Positions 53,811 to 64,000 of a stretch of 64,000 bases of DNA are shown here, one piece after another. Source of the stretch: Paulinella micropora (lineage: Eukaryota; Cercozoa; Imbricatea; Euglyphida; Paulinellidae); NCBI GenBank assembly GCA_019918135.1, contig WBZZ01004613.1, positions 35,001 through 99,000 on the forward strand, given 5' to 3'. The notes beneath the pieces are model-generated. The model saw only the letters and a list, made by a program, of their open reading frames with translations. It searched no databases and was not told the origin of the DNA. Position 1 is the first letter of the stretch; each line of letters begins with the position of its first letter. Made by a program: the position numbers and the translations under genes.

Positions 53811-54152
53811 TAGGAGTGTTTGTTTTCGTCTGATGTCTGTGCGACAGATCAGCGAAAAATAAATTTGTGCTTATCTGATGTCTGTACGACAGATCAGAAA
53901 AGAAATCAGCCTTTAGCTATGGACTCCAAATGCACTATCCCCAACGATAGCTCAATGGAAGAGTAAGTTGGTAATATAACCAAACACAGTCCTCAAAAGG
54001 AGAATGATGTCTCGTTATATTAGCTCAGTGACGCAAAGACAAAAAGCCGCCAAAAGACCAGGATCAAATTGGCATTTCAGACGTGTCCGGCCAGACGAAA
54101 TCTATAAATAAGTTTTTTACCTGATAATTCGGGGGGTGATGTCCACAAAACC
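53811..54152 (+). repeat. Dispersed repeat family D, copy 2
   Basis: Matches 24871-25225 over its length, ending CGGGGGGTGATG in both. Confidence 0.7.
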
Positions 54153-54973
54153 ATGGAACTCGAAGAAGATGAGGCTGTACACTGCGAACAGGACAAGCAC
54201 TACCTGCATGGACAGTTGTACGTGCCCAATTCGTCGTCTTCCTCCGGTACCGCACCTCTGTGTTCGATCGTTTGCTTCCTACGTCCTCAACGGCTGTGTC
54301 AAAAACGACAGCTTCTGCATTCATGTGCACTTCTGCAACGACGCGTGCCACACCAAGTGGCACAACAAATCAGGCTGCACTTCTTGCCCCTACTCAGCAG
54401 GCTTCGGAGTAACTTTTCAGGGTGTTTCACGGGAGTCAATCCCATTCATGCATAAAAGTTGCTTGGAAATGATTAAATTGAACTTTTTTACTCTAGTTTT
54501 TTTTTGCACATGTTTAAACCTGCACCCGGCGTAGCTTCCTGCCCCTCATCCTTATTCCGACCCCTGTGTGAGTGGTTTGGGCTGCCCACATGTCTGACTT
54601 TTATGCATAAAAGTGCTACTTGGAGCAATTCCAAACCTTTCATGGCTTGTGTCAAACTGCTCAAACCTACTTTGCGCCACCCTTGTTCTTGTGGTCACCG
54701 GTTTGTCTAGGCTTTTCTGCTAGCGATTACATATATTTTTGCATGTAAAAACATGCATTTTAGTACTAGTGGTACTTCTGCGTGACCAAGTTTTTGTGCT
54801 GGAGTGTACGTGCTCTTTACAATCTAGACACTCGAGCTCTAACGTTAATGTTTGGTTTGGTGCGTGGGCGCTAGCGCTGGTTAGTTTTCTTTGAACAAGA
54901 TTTTCTTTCATTCAGTACCCGGTGCGCTTCGCGCCTTCGCCGTGACGTTAGGCGCTTTAAATTTTGCGTCGAC
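54153..54973. other. Unassigned sequence with a Cys/His-rich frame
   Basis: One plus-strand frame (about 54136-54534) has CIHVHFCNDACHTKWHNKSG, then CTSC, which could be a zinc-binding fragment. Splice context is unclear and I do not call it a gene. Confidence 0.25.
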
Positions 54974-55155
54974 GTCACTTTTTCTCATTAGTGCCACTAA
55001 ATGTTTTCATTCTGTGCGTTTCGCGCTTGTTGCGAAAATTTTCATTAGTCATCCGAAGTTCTAGTCACTTTTTCTCATTAGTGCCACTAAATGTTTTCAT
55101 TCTGTGCGTTTCGCGCTTTTTGCGAAAATTTTTATTAGTCATTCTGGTTGTTAGT
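54974..55155. repeat. 90-bp tandem duplication
   Basis: Two adjacent copies (from about 54974 and 55064) share TCACTTTTTCTCATTAGTGC and TTCTGTGCGTTTCGCGCTT, with few differences. Confidence 0.85.
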
Positions 55156-55990
55156 GGCACTCCGTTGGACACCCAGCTGTGTCCAACTAGTCTAAGCGAC
55201 GCTTTTCGCTACGGATGCGCAGTTGCCGTTTGGATCGACGCTTTTAGGTATCTAACGGTTTTTTACAACCCACTTTTTTTGGGTACCGGATGGGATAATT
55301 GACGCAGCCCGGTGCAGCCAACATCCGCAAAATACTGTAAATTTTTTCCAACCGTTTTTTTTTGGGGGGGGGGGACCGCGTGAACCCGGTTGACCCCTAA
55401 ACCTCTCATACAAATCGTGAGCTCAAGAAGCTATTGATTTATTTAGATGGTGACCTACTTCTCAAATTGTCAAGAATAATGAAAAATTAAATTATTAACA
55501 TATTAAAATATTAGAATAAATAGATTGAAAGTATTAAAATAAAATAAAATAAAATAAAAAAATAAAAAGTAAAAAAATAAAATAAAGTAAAATAAAATGA
55601 TAAAAAGGTAATCATTATATATATATATAATAATAATATATATCTTCATTATATTTATATATATATGTATATTATATATATAATAAATATATATATGTAT
55701 TATATGTATATATATATAATGAATATATAATATATATAGGTACTTATATATATGTATATATAAGAAGGTAAGTACCTTTTTTTGGGGGTCATTTTTCAAG
55801 AAAAATGCCCCGCCAAAAAAAAGGTTATTCAATCCCAAATCGTCATTTTTTAACATCATAAGAAATCATAAAGAAATCGAATATAAATCTAAAAGGAAGC
55901 GAAAAGGAAGAGAGAACCTTAGCAGTAGCCATCGCCCACCTCCATTGCGAAGAAAAACCAACCTACCATCACACATACTGTATGAGGTAG
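55156..55990. other. AT-rich, (TA)n-rich spacer before element 3
   Basis: A G run near 55364-55375, AAAAT-type repeats (about 55535-55600) and (TA)n blocks (about 55615-55760). No gene seen. The left terminus of element 3 should lie near its right end but I could not identify it. Confidence 0.5.
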
Positions 55991-56105
55991 GGTTTTTTAA
56001 GTCTCCCACGACTTTATATTTTTTCCACTATTTCAATTTTCGCTCACGAGGAGGCATATTGAACTTTTCACTCCGAGGAGGCATAAAAAAATCAATTAAC
56101 TGACC

Positions 56106-56570
56106 TCACCGTAATGCCCTGTTCATGTTCGGGCTACCCTCATCTAATCCATTAATCATTAAACATGCTTTCGTAAAGGAAGTGCCACTCTCAATGAGTG
56201 CTTCAATCTTTTCAATCTCTTCGGTTTCAATCGTTCCTCTATTCTGCTTCTTCCAGTGTTTCATCAATCTTCTTTCATCTTCAATCTGTCTCAATCTCTT
56301 CTTTCTTCTTCGGTCTTTCATCAAGTCTTCTTCAATCTCGTCTTTCTCAGATTTCTTCTTAATCAAAATTTCGTCAATCGCTCCAAGTTGTTCTTTCTTC
56401 TTCTCCAATTCCTTCTTCATCTCCTCAATAATCTTTTCATCCTTCTCAATCTCTTTCATCGCTTTTATTTTCATTTCATTCAGTCTTTTCGGAGAATATT
56501 TTCCTTCATCAAATTGTTCCATCCAATCATCTTTTCCCTTTACGAAATCTGGAATAAGGTTAATTGACAT
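56106..56570 (-). CDS. Coiled-coil hypothetical protein, element 3
   Basis: 154 residues from MSINLIPDFVKGKDDWMEQF, then a long Lys/Glu coiled coil (about residues 35-100) and an end GLDEGSPNMNRALR. Related to 45233-45764 by its opening and composition. Function unknown. Reads whole. Confidence 0.6.
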   Translation of the reverse strand: MSINLIPDFVKGKDDWMEQFDEGKYSPKRLNEMKIKAMKEIEKDEKIIEEMKKELEKKKEQLGAIDEILIKKKSEKDEIEEDLMKDRRRKKRLRQIEDERRLMKHWKKQNRGTIETEEIEKIEALIESGTSFTKACLMINGLDEGSPNMNRALR

Positions 56571-56859
56571 AATATGAGGGGGGTTTTTTTGCTCACGAGT
56601 GAGGTCCGCGACAAAAAGACGAAAAACGAAGCGAGAAAAAAAAAAGCGGCTACAGTTCTACAAAATTCGTAGATTTGTAGCAAAAAATAAAAAAAAACGC
56701 CAATTTCGCCCGCAATTTTCGATAAAAATTATTGCGTTGACCATTTCGGCCTGAATGTTCCCTAAATAAAAAAGGAAATTGCTAAAAAACTGACAACCAA
56801 AACCAAAACTTAGGCTTGTCGGTCTCATTCCCTCAAAATCTCCAGAGTTGAGAAGCGGG

Positions 56860-57353
56860 ATGGACGATTTATCAGCCGCCTTGGAAGGCGTGAAGTTTGG
56901 CGAACCAGCCGAAGCTCAACCCGCCCCAGCTCAACCCGCCCCAGCTCAACCCGCCCCAGCTCAACCCGCCCCAGCTCAACCCGCCCCAGCTCAACCCGCC
57001 CTACAACCATTTCATCCGCCAGTCGGTTGGTCTTTTCTTGAACAAGTTCAAGAAGAAAAGGAAGAAGATGAATTCATTGTTCAGGTTCACGAGAGTTTTC
57101 TTCGAGCTAACAAAGAAGTAAGTTGAGTCGTGATGGTGGCGAGTTCAAAAACTGAGAAGGATTAGTGTTTCGTGCAGTGGGAATTGACAGAGGAATTAGA
57201 AACCCGATTCGTCAGAGATTTTTTTGGGTGGAAGACCATGATAATGAGATTACGGTTTTTCCATCTCTGACATCCATCCATAAACATTTCAAGGACAATA
57301 TGGAGTCAATCAATTTTATTTTACCGATAGCTGGACAATGGAGACGACGTTAG
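56860..57353 (+). CDS. Terminal gene with likely intron and (AQPAP)n repeat, element 3
   Basis: It starts MDDLSAALEGVKFGEPAEAQ. About six PAPAQ repeats (15-bp units, 56914-57000) follow, then HPPVGWSFLEQVQEEKEEDE. GTAAGT near 57118 and GTGCAG near 57176 look like intron ends. The second part reads GIDRGIRNPIRQRFFWVEDH and VFPSLTSIHKHF...ESINF, matching 45892-46377. Function unknown. Confidence 0.5.
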
Positions 57354-57372
57354 TGGGAATGTACAACGAACT

Positions 57373-58336
57373 TCATAAATCTAATATTACTTTTGCTTTT
57401 CGCTCTCTTTTGCTTGTCCGGACATTTCCCTCATCAATGTCTTCTCTCTTTAATTGTTCTTTTGTTTTTTTCTCCTTTGTTATTTCTTTTACTTGTTCTT
57501 TTATTTGTTTTTCTTCGTCTACCGGTTTGTCGAACTGAGTCTTTAATAATTCCCGGGGGCTTACTAGCTCATCCGAATTTAATATCAACTTGAAACCGGA
57601 ACGCCCCACGACGGTATAAATCTGTTTACTGTATTGTTTTCCCTCTTTAGCTCCTTTATACCTTATCGCCTTTTTCAAATTCGTCAATCAAACCGTCCCG
57701 TTGAATACGTTGCTTATTTTTATTTACACCTTTAAATACATCTATCGGTCTAGCTTGAATTGTTCTATGATGACGCATATTATAAGCGTCCACCATATCG
57801 TCAATATAAGTCAGCCAGTCAAAATTGCCGTTAGTTTCAAATAAAATGTCAAGCCATCTCCGTATTGTTCTTATAACCCGGTCAACGATTGCAAGCGCTC
57901 GGTGGTCTCCTATTTCAACAGTCCGGTGTTTGACGTTGTTGTCTCTGAAATAATCCTTCAAGACTCCTTTGTATTCACTTCCGCTGTCGGTTGTAATGGA
58001 TTCCGGAGTGTACGGTATGAATTTTAAAGTTAAATAAACTTCCTTAGCCGTTTTGTTTTTAAGTGGTTTAATAATTAAAAATCTGCTGTGTGTGTCTATT
58101 CAAAACAACATCCATGCATAGCCTTTATTACCTTTCTTGTCTTTTAGTTTTGACATATCGGTGAGGTCTACGAAAACTTGTTTAAGTGGTTTATCAGACC
58201 ACATCGTATTCCATTTATCCGTCGGTAATCTCTTCTGATAGTGGATTTCTAATGCTTGTTGTTCCTTTCTTTCATCATCATCCTCCACAACTTCATCAGT
58301 ACTATTTTGTGTATTTCCTGTATGTTTGTTGTCCAT
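57373..58336 (-). pseudogene. INT: Retroviral-type integrase, element 3
   Basis: It starts MDNKHTGNTQNSTDEVVEDD and shows QVFVDLTDMSKL and HRALAIVDRVIRTIRR, with Asp again at the third acidic position. The end (KRERKAKVILDL) is almost the same as in element 2. Broken in about two or three places. Confidence 0.85.
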
Positions 58337-58620
58337 CTAATACTTAATGACACCTAATGCTTTATCTCTATATATTAATCTTTCTTTTTTTTCTAGTTCA
58401 AAACAATAATTAGAACAAAACTCGTAAGTATAAAATCGGTCAAATGTATCATCAATTGCTGTAATCTGTCTGTTAGCTAAACACAGTGTTAATCCACACA
58501 CATAACAGCTATTGAAGTCATACTCAAAACGATTATATAGATAGTCGGTAATGTGAAAATGGACATCGAGCGGTAAATTTTTATAAGGTCCATTAACTAT
58601 ATTTAGAACTTGAGAAAAAT
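58337..58620 (-). CDS. Small Cys-rich zinc-binding-type protein, element 3
   Basis: The frame reads LNIVNGPYKNLPLDVHFHIT, then SCYVCGLTLC and FCSNYCFELEKKERL, ending ALGVIKY. Two C-x-x-C pairs suggest a zinc site. Its stop codon directly abuts the integrase ATG. The start is unclear and may overlap the charged protein gene. It occupies the place of the DUF5754-like gene in element 2. Confidence 0.5.
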
Positions 58621-59094
58621 TTTATATGTATCCGTGTTTTCTTTTTTTAGTTTCTCGGGTTGCTGATTGTAAACATTAACTGATATGTTTGATTTCTTAC
58701 CTTTACCCTTTTTAGGCTTAGGCTCTTCCTCTTCCTCTTCCTCCTCGCTTTCGCTTTCGTCCTCGCTTTCTTCTTCCACTTTCTTTTTTACCACCTTCTT
58801 CGCCTTCTTCTTTTTAGTCTTAAGTTTCATACCAGCAACACGTGCAACAATATCAACAATGTCCTGTTCAACCTCTTCATCGCTTTCACTGCTTTCTTCA
58901 ATCGGATCACCATCTCTACCATCTATCATATCCCTCGCCAACTGCTTCTTAGCTGTGTGTTCCATCCGCTGTTCCTCCGTCATTTCTTTTATATTCTTAG
59001 CCTCTTCCTCCGCAAGTAGTTCCCTCGCCCTTTCAATCTTTCTTTGCTTAGCTTGTTTCTCCTTTGCCTCCCAACCCTTTTCAAGATTCTTCAT
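58603..59094 (-). CDS. Charged low-complexity protein, element 3
   Basis: 163 residues from MKNLEKGWEAKEKQAKQRKI. Glu-rich blocks (EESEDESESEEEEEEEE) and KPKKGKGKKSNISVNVYN precede a KIFLKF end. Homologue of 43164-43670. Function unknown. Reads whole. Confidence 0.65.
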   Translation of the reverse strand: MKNLEKGWEAKEKQAKQRKIERARELLAEEEAKNIKEMTEEQRMEHTAKKQLARDMIDGRDGDPIEESSESDEEVEQDIVDIVARVAGMKLKTKKKKAKKVVKKKVEEESEDESESEEEEEEEEPKPKKGKGKKSNISVNVYNQQPEKLKKENTDTYKIFLKF

Positions 59095-59200
59095 CGCGAC
59101 CTCTCTATTACCTCTCGGTATTTTATGACTTGATTATGTTAATATACAAAATAATATTATTTAGTTTTTATTAATAAATAATTTTTTAACAAATATAATA

Positions 59201-62200
59201 ATGAGTCAATTCAAAAGTTTATTAGGTCTGAATGAGCTGGCTGTTGATAGTCTAAATATAACCAACCTTGATTTAACGAACACGAACATAGTGGGCTTAA
59301 ACACAGACAGAGTACCAGAAGATGCAGACCCCGTAAATCTTTATTACACTGACGGCCGATTTGATGCGAGACTGTCTACAAAAGGCACAGGGGACATCAA
59401 AGAAGGTACCAATTTATACTATACTGACGGACGATTTGACACAAGATTTTCAGGTAAAACAACCGCTGACTTAAAAGAAGGCACCAATTTATACTATACC
59501 GACGGACGATTTGACACAAGACTTTCAGGTAAAACAACCGCTGACTTAAAAGAAGGAACTAATTTATACTATACCGACGGACGATTTGACACAAGACTTT
59601 CAGGTAAAACAACCGCTGACTTAAAAGAAGGAACTAATTTATACTATACAACCGCGAGAGCAAATACAGACTTTGACACAAGACTTTCAGGTAAAACAAC
59701 CGCTGACTTAAAAGAAGGAACTAATTTATACTATACAACCGCGAGAGCGAATACAGACTTTGACACAAGACTTTCAGGTAAAACAACAGCTGCCTTAAAA
59801 GAAGGAACTAATTTATACTATACAACCGCAAGGGCGAATACAGACTTTGATGCAAGATTGTCAGGTAAAACAACCAACAACTTAGCAGAGGGCACTAACT
59901 TATATTATACAACAGCGAGGGCGAATACAGACTTCGACACGAGAATAGGATTAAAATCAATAGATGCTTTGAGTGATGTAATAATAACGACACCATCAAA
60001 TGGTCAATTACTTACATACAACGGTTCAAACTGGGTAAATGCTACTGGGTCATTAACTTATCTTCCATTAATAGGAGGCACTATGGCGGGAGATGTTAAA
60101 ATGGGAGCTTCAACTTTTGCAACATACGTCGCCACACCACAGGCTATGACAAGCAATAATTCTGGCGGGTTTGTTGCTTCTGCTTCTAATGAATACAATC
60201 CTGCTTATTATGCTTTTAATGCCAGTCAGAACGATTATTGGACTACGGCTATATACTACAACGATACGACAGGAGTTTATACAAGAGTGCCCGCAACCAC
60301 GAATACTTGGGGAGGAACAACATACACTGGCGAATACATAAAAATAGATTTAGGAGCAACATATAGGATAAAAAATTATTATGTTAGGTCTTCGTCTGCT
60401 AATTACATTGAAACAACACCGAGCATTTGGTATGGGCGTAAGCACAGACAACGCGACTTATACATTATGGGACAGCAGGAGTGGAGAGGCATGGGCTTCA
60501 CAATCAACTAAAACATATACGCCTGCTTCAAATGCTTCTGCTAGATACGTCATATTTATCGTGAATAAGACGGGGAGTGGCGGAACTTCATTTAGAAGTC
60601 AACCTCGTATAGCCAGTCTGTATTTTGATTATGATACATTAAATTATGACATAACATTGATTAGAAGTATAACTTGTGATACGATTACGACCAGTGGAGC
60701 AATGACAGGAACGACACTCACAGCCAGCGGATATGAATGCGGGATTAACAGGAACGACACTCACAGCAAGCGGATTGATAACGGCAAATGCAGGATTAAC
60801 AGGAATAACACTCACAGCAAACGGTTTAATCACTGCGAATGCTGGATTAACAGGAACAACACTCACAGCGAGCGGGTTGATAACGGCGAATGCGGGATTA
60901 ACAGGAACGACACTCACGGCAAGTGGGTTGATAACCGCTAATGGCGGACTTGATATGAACAGCAACTAAATGCTAAAACTGTCTCAACTTGGTTATCAGA
61001 ACACGCGGCAAATAATGCAAAAGTATCCGCGGATGGGACGATTGATACACACAGCGATGTAGTAATAACAACGCCGGCAAACGGTCAATTACTAACAAAC
61101 AATGGAACAAACTGGGTAAATTCAACAGGTTCATTAACTTATCTTTCATTAACCGGCGGAACTATGTCAGGCGATATTAAACTTGGCGCTTCAACTTTTG
61201 CTATGTATACCGCCCCGCAGACTAGGACAATCAATAACTCGGCTGGATTTGTCGCTTCTGCTTCTGATGAATACAATCCAGCATATTATGCTTTCAATGC
61301 CAGTCAGAAGGATTATTGGACTACGGCTATATACTACAACGACACTACAGGAGTTTATACAAGAGTACCTGCAACCACGAATACATGGGGAGGAACAGCA
61401 TACACAGGCGAATACATAAAAATAGATTTAGGAGCAATATAAAAAAAATTATTATGTTAGGTCTTCATATGCTAATTACATTGAAACAACTCCTAGCATT
61501 TGGTATGTGGGGGTTAGCACGGATAACGCGACTTATACAATATGGGACAGCAGGAGCGGCGAGGCTTGGGCTTCACAAACAACTAAAACATATTCACCCG
61601 CTTCAAATGCGTCTGCTAGATATATCATATTCATCGTGAATAAGACGGGGAGTGGCGGAACTTCACTTAGAAGCCAACCACGAATAGCCAGTTTGTATTT
61701 TGATTATGAGACATTTAATTACGATATAACAAATGTTAGAAATATGACGAGCTACACATTGACAACAAGCGGGGCAATAACAGCAAGTGGTTTAATCACG
61801 GCGAATGCGGGATTAACAGGAACCACATTAACGGCTAGCGGATTGATAACGGCGAATGCGGGACTTGATATGAAAAGCCAAAGCATAACAAACTTAGCCA
61901 CTCCATCAGCATCAACAGATGGGGCAAACAAAACTTATGTAGACACATTAGACTGACAAAATGTGAAATTAACTGGAACACAGACAATGTCAGACACGAA
62001 GGAATTCAGTGGAATATTAGCGACTTCTCTCGGCGTCCCGTGTATAATAGGTAGGAATACAAAAGGCAAAGCTGCGACAGGGGGCTTAGAATTATATGGA
62101 ACCAACAACAATATGAATGGACCATATACAAGCTTTTGTTAATACATCCGTTTATCCTACATTCCAATTATTGAACTGGGGGCAAGACAATATTAATTTG

Positions 62201-63288
62201 TATTTTGATTGTTATTATAACGGCACGAGCATATTATCTTCTAACACGTCATCAAATTTCCAAATAGCGAAATACGCAAACAAACTCAGTTTTAATTACA
62301 AAAATGGGGGAACACTCGGACAAGCGATAACAATGAGCGAGGCGATGAATATAAGCACGGCAGGCTTAATATCAAATGCGGGTATATCTGTTATTAATAG
62401 CACTGCGGATACAAGAGGCGAAGCAAGAAGTGGGTCGCACGCATCTCCAGTGGGATCATATGTTTCAGCCAATCTCGGTCAAGCTTCTGGGGGCGTTGAA
62501 TTCAGACACAGCAACGGGATACAGGGAGTTGGTTTTGGTTATAATTCAGTATATGCTGCGGGAAGCAATACTAATCAAGACTTAAATTTTTATTCTAAGG
62601 GAAGTGGAATAATTTATGCTCAGAGTGCTATGACTTGCTCTTCAACACTAACATGATCAGGATTATTAACGGCGAGTTCTGGAATATCAATAGGAGTTAG
62701 TGGGGGAGGGGCCACGACGATAAGCCAAAGGTCAAGTTATACGAACCAGCCACTTACTCAATTAAACGGAAATGCTAGTGCCAATTATTCTTGTATATGT
62801 AATGATGGTAATTTAAAATTCTTTAATACATCAAACTCAAACGGAAATCCGAGTAATGGATGGATTTATCAAACATTAGGAGCAAACGTTTGGTCTTCTG
62901 GTTCAGATAGAAGAGTTAAATCAGATATTGAAACATTAGACTGCGGGGATTGTTGCGAGAAACTAATGAAAATAAACTGCTGTTCATATTATTGGAAATC
63001 AGATGAGAAAAAAGAAAGAAAGAAAGAACCATGGATTTATTGCCGACGAGGTTAAAAAAGTATTTCCTGAATTTGTATCTGAAAGTCGAATGAAGGTAGA
63101 TGATGAGGAAAGCAACCTTGAAGGAGTATCATATATGGAATTTATACCGATATTAGTTAGTGCTTTTCAACACATGGCAGAAAAGGTAGTTAATTTAGAA
63201 AAAAAAACTTCTACTCAATATACTACAAGACCAAACAAACCAATTAGCAGAACTGAGAGCAGTCGTATTTCCTCCAAATGCCCCCTAG
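59201..63288 (+). pseudogene. Phage-style fibre with eight shaft repeats and discoidin-like domains, element 3
   Basis: It starts MSQFKSLLGLNELAVDSLNI. Eight repeats (LYYTDGRFDTRLSGKTTADL type, four of them LYYTTARANTDFDTRL variants) form the shaft (about 59320-59960). Two F5/8-type-C-like domains follow (about 60110-60640 and 61190-61720: AYYAFNASQ, YIKIDLGA, GVSTDNATY). A 17-residue repeat (GLTGTTLTASGLITANA) lies between. The end has SDRRVKSDIETLDCGDCCEK and FIADEVKKVFPEFV (S74 chaperone). Broken in about five places. Confidence 0.8.
60742..60946 (+). repeat. Four tandem 51-bp units inside the fibre gene
   Basis: Each unit starts GGATTAACAGGAA and encodes a 17-residue beta-type repeat. 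Single copies occur elsewhere in the fibre genes. Confidence 0.8.
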
Positions 63289-63612
63289 ATTACACCCTCC
63301 ACCACCAGCCGTAGATGGCGAACTGACACCAGAGTTGAAGAATCGTGTGCTAGATGTCCAAATTAAGCAGGAAGAAAAAAATTAGACCATGAATACGAAG
63401 ACAACTGGGATTGCTGTATGTCTAAACGAAAAACTGACAGCCGTCTTATTAAGTACTTATTTCAAATTGGTATCATTATCTCCATTATAACCCTTTGTAT
63501 CGTGAGGCTATCTGAAAAGAACATTCCGCGTGAGGTTGCTAACACTTATGTAGGCATTTTGACCTTACTCATCGGGATATGCCTTCCATCGCCTTCTAGT
63601 TCAAAGAAGTGA
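63278..63612 (+). pseudogene. Two-helix membrane protein of the fibre cassette, element 3
   Basis: It opens MPPRLHPPPPAVDGELTPEL and carries the same two hydrophobic helices (GIIISIITLCIV; VGILTLLIGICL) and SPSSSKK end as elements 1 and 2. It overlaps the fibre end as in element 2. Broken about once. Confidence 0.7.
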
Positions 63613-63842
63613 GCATTCAAACGAATAGATTTTATACCACAAAGCATCATTTGAACATATTAAAGGTTTAGCTTCGTCAATACTAACACACCAATCACTC
63701 CTCGGCTTATACACGCATCCTTTTGAATACAATAAAGACAACTTTCATTATTTTTTTCGCTAATCCTCGAATAAAAGTCGCAGGCGGTCCGAGCAGAAAT
63801 ATTAATTAATAAAAAGTTTATGAGCATTAGTATAGAGGGCAT
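63601..63842 (-). pseudogene. Small Cys-rich protein with signal peptide, element 3
   Basis: Leader MPSILMLINFLLINISA, then RTACDFYSRI and CLYCIQ as in the other copies. The 3' end overlaps the membrane-protein gene by 12 bases. Broken about once. Confidence 0.6.
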
Positions 63843-63847
63843 CGCAA

Positions 63848-64000
63848 ATGACTGACTATAAATATCAGCGGATTATTTTTCTGAGTAATGATTTTGCTGG
63901 CGGTAGCAAGACATTCGACAAAAAACATTCAAATGAGCTTTACACCGACTAGAATGAATGTTAAGTTTATCCACTACATGAATAATTTAGCCGAGACGAA
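63848..64000 (+). pseudogene. Conserved 120-residue protein, element 3, cut by window edge
   Basis: It starts MTDYKYQRIIFLSNDFAGG and is followed by FTPTRMNVKFIHYMNN, as in the other two copies. It starts six bases from the divergent Cys-rich gene. Broken and incomplete in the window. Confidence 0.6.

Larger units (their letters stand above)
55990..64000. mobile_element. Polinton-type element 3, runs off the window
   Basis: Gene order is coiled coil (-), spliced terminal gene (+), integrase (-), Cys-rich zinc protein (-), charged protein (-), fibre (+), membrane protein (+), Cys-rich protein (-) and 120-residue protein (+). It is the mirror of element 2 and the same orientation as element 1. 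Several genes are broken. Terminal repeats cannot be checked because the other end is outside the window. Confidence 0.85.

Noticed and set aside
54964-55302. 112-residue frame with repeated FFSLVPLNVFILCVSR
   Set aside because: Made by the 90-bp tandem duplication; hydrophobic content follows the T-rich DNA and no homologue is recognised.
55860-56100. Possible left terminal inverted repeat of element 3
   Set aside because: No match to the element 2 TIR and the partner end is outside the window, so it cannot be tested here.

Overview
This is nuclear DNA of a microbial eukaryote that I cannot name from sequence alone. The left 7.4 kb holds a GC-rich, multi-exon signalling gene with GT-AG introns full of microsatellites. 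The rest is mostly mobile-element fossils, many of them AT-rich. The (CCCTAA)n-like tract inside an intron, the spliceosomal introns and the Rho/G-protein signalling domains all point to a protist host.

Layout. 1-7435: 3' part of a host gene encoding a RhoGEF(DH)-like, RGS and PH domain protein. 8.2-17.9 kb: nested and inverted Ty1/copia LTR-retrotransposon remnants sitting in (TAC)n repeats. About 17.9-24.7 kb: Polinton-type element 1, truncated. 24.7-26.2 kb: dispersed repeat and low-complexity DNA. 26193-46576: Polinton-type element 2, full length, with 144-bp terminal inverted repeats (2 mismatches) and a 6-bp target-site duplication (GCTCAG at 26187-26192 and 46577-46582). 46.6-55.9 kb: host or repeat DNA with a MITE, a solo-LTR-like piece next to (GAA)n, an unrecognised protein gene on the minus strand and several short duplications. 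About 56.0 kb to the window end: Polinton-type element 3, in the opposite orientation to element 2 and running off the right edge.

Element 2 carries the full Polinton core: protein-primed DNA polymerase B, a retroviral-type integrase, adenain-like protease, packaging ATPase, major capsid protein and a minor capsid (penton-type) protein. It adds two structural features that are not usual for the family. One is a roughly 1,300-residue phage-style fibre ending in an intramolecular chaperone of the endosialidase (peptidase S74) type. The other is a small conserved cassette beside it: a two-helix membrane protein, a Cys-rich secreted-type protein and a 120-residue protein. The same cassette, in the same relative order, recurs in all three elements, although their fibre repeats, receptor-type domains and chaperone tips differ. 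Element 2 looks complete at its ends and young by TIR identity, yet roughly a dozen of its reading frames are interrupted. I cannot tell decay from assembly error by eye. Elements 1 and 3 are also broken, and element 1 is truncated.

All calls come from reading the sequence and from family knowledge. No database search, folding or alignment program was run.
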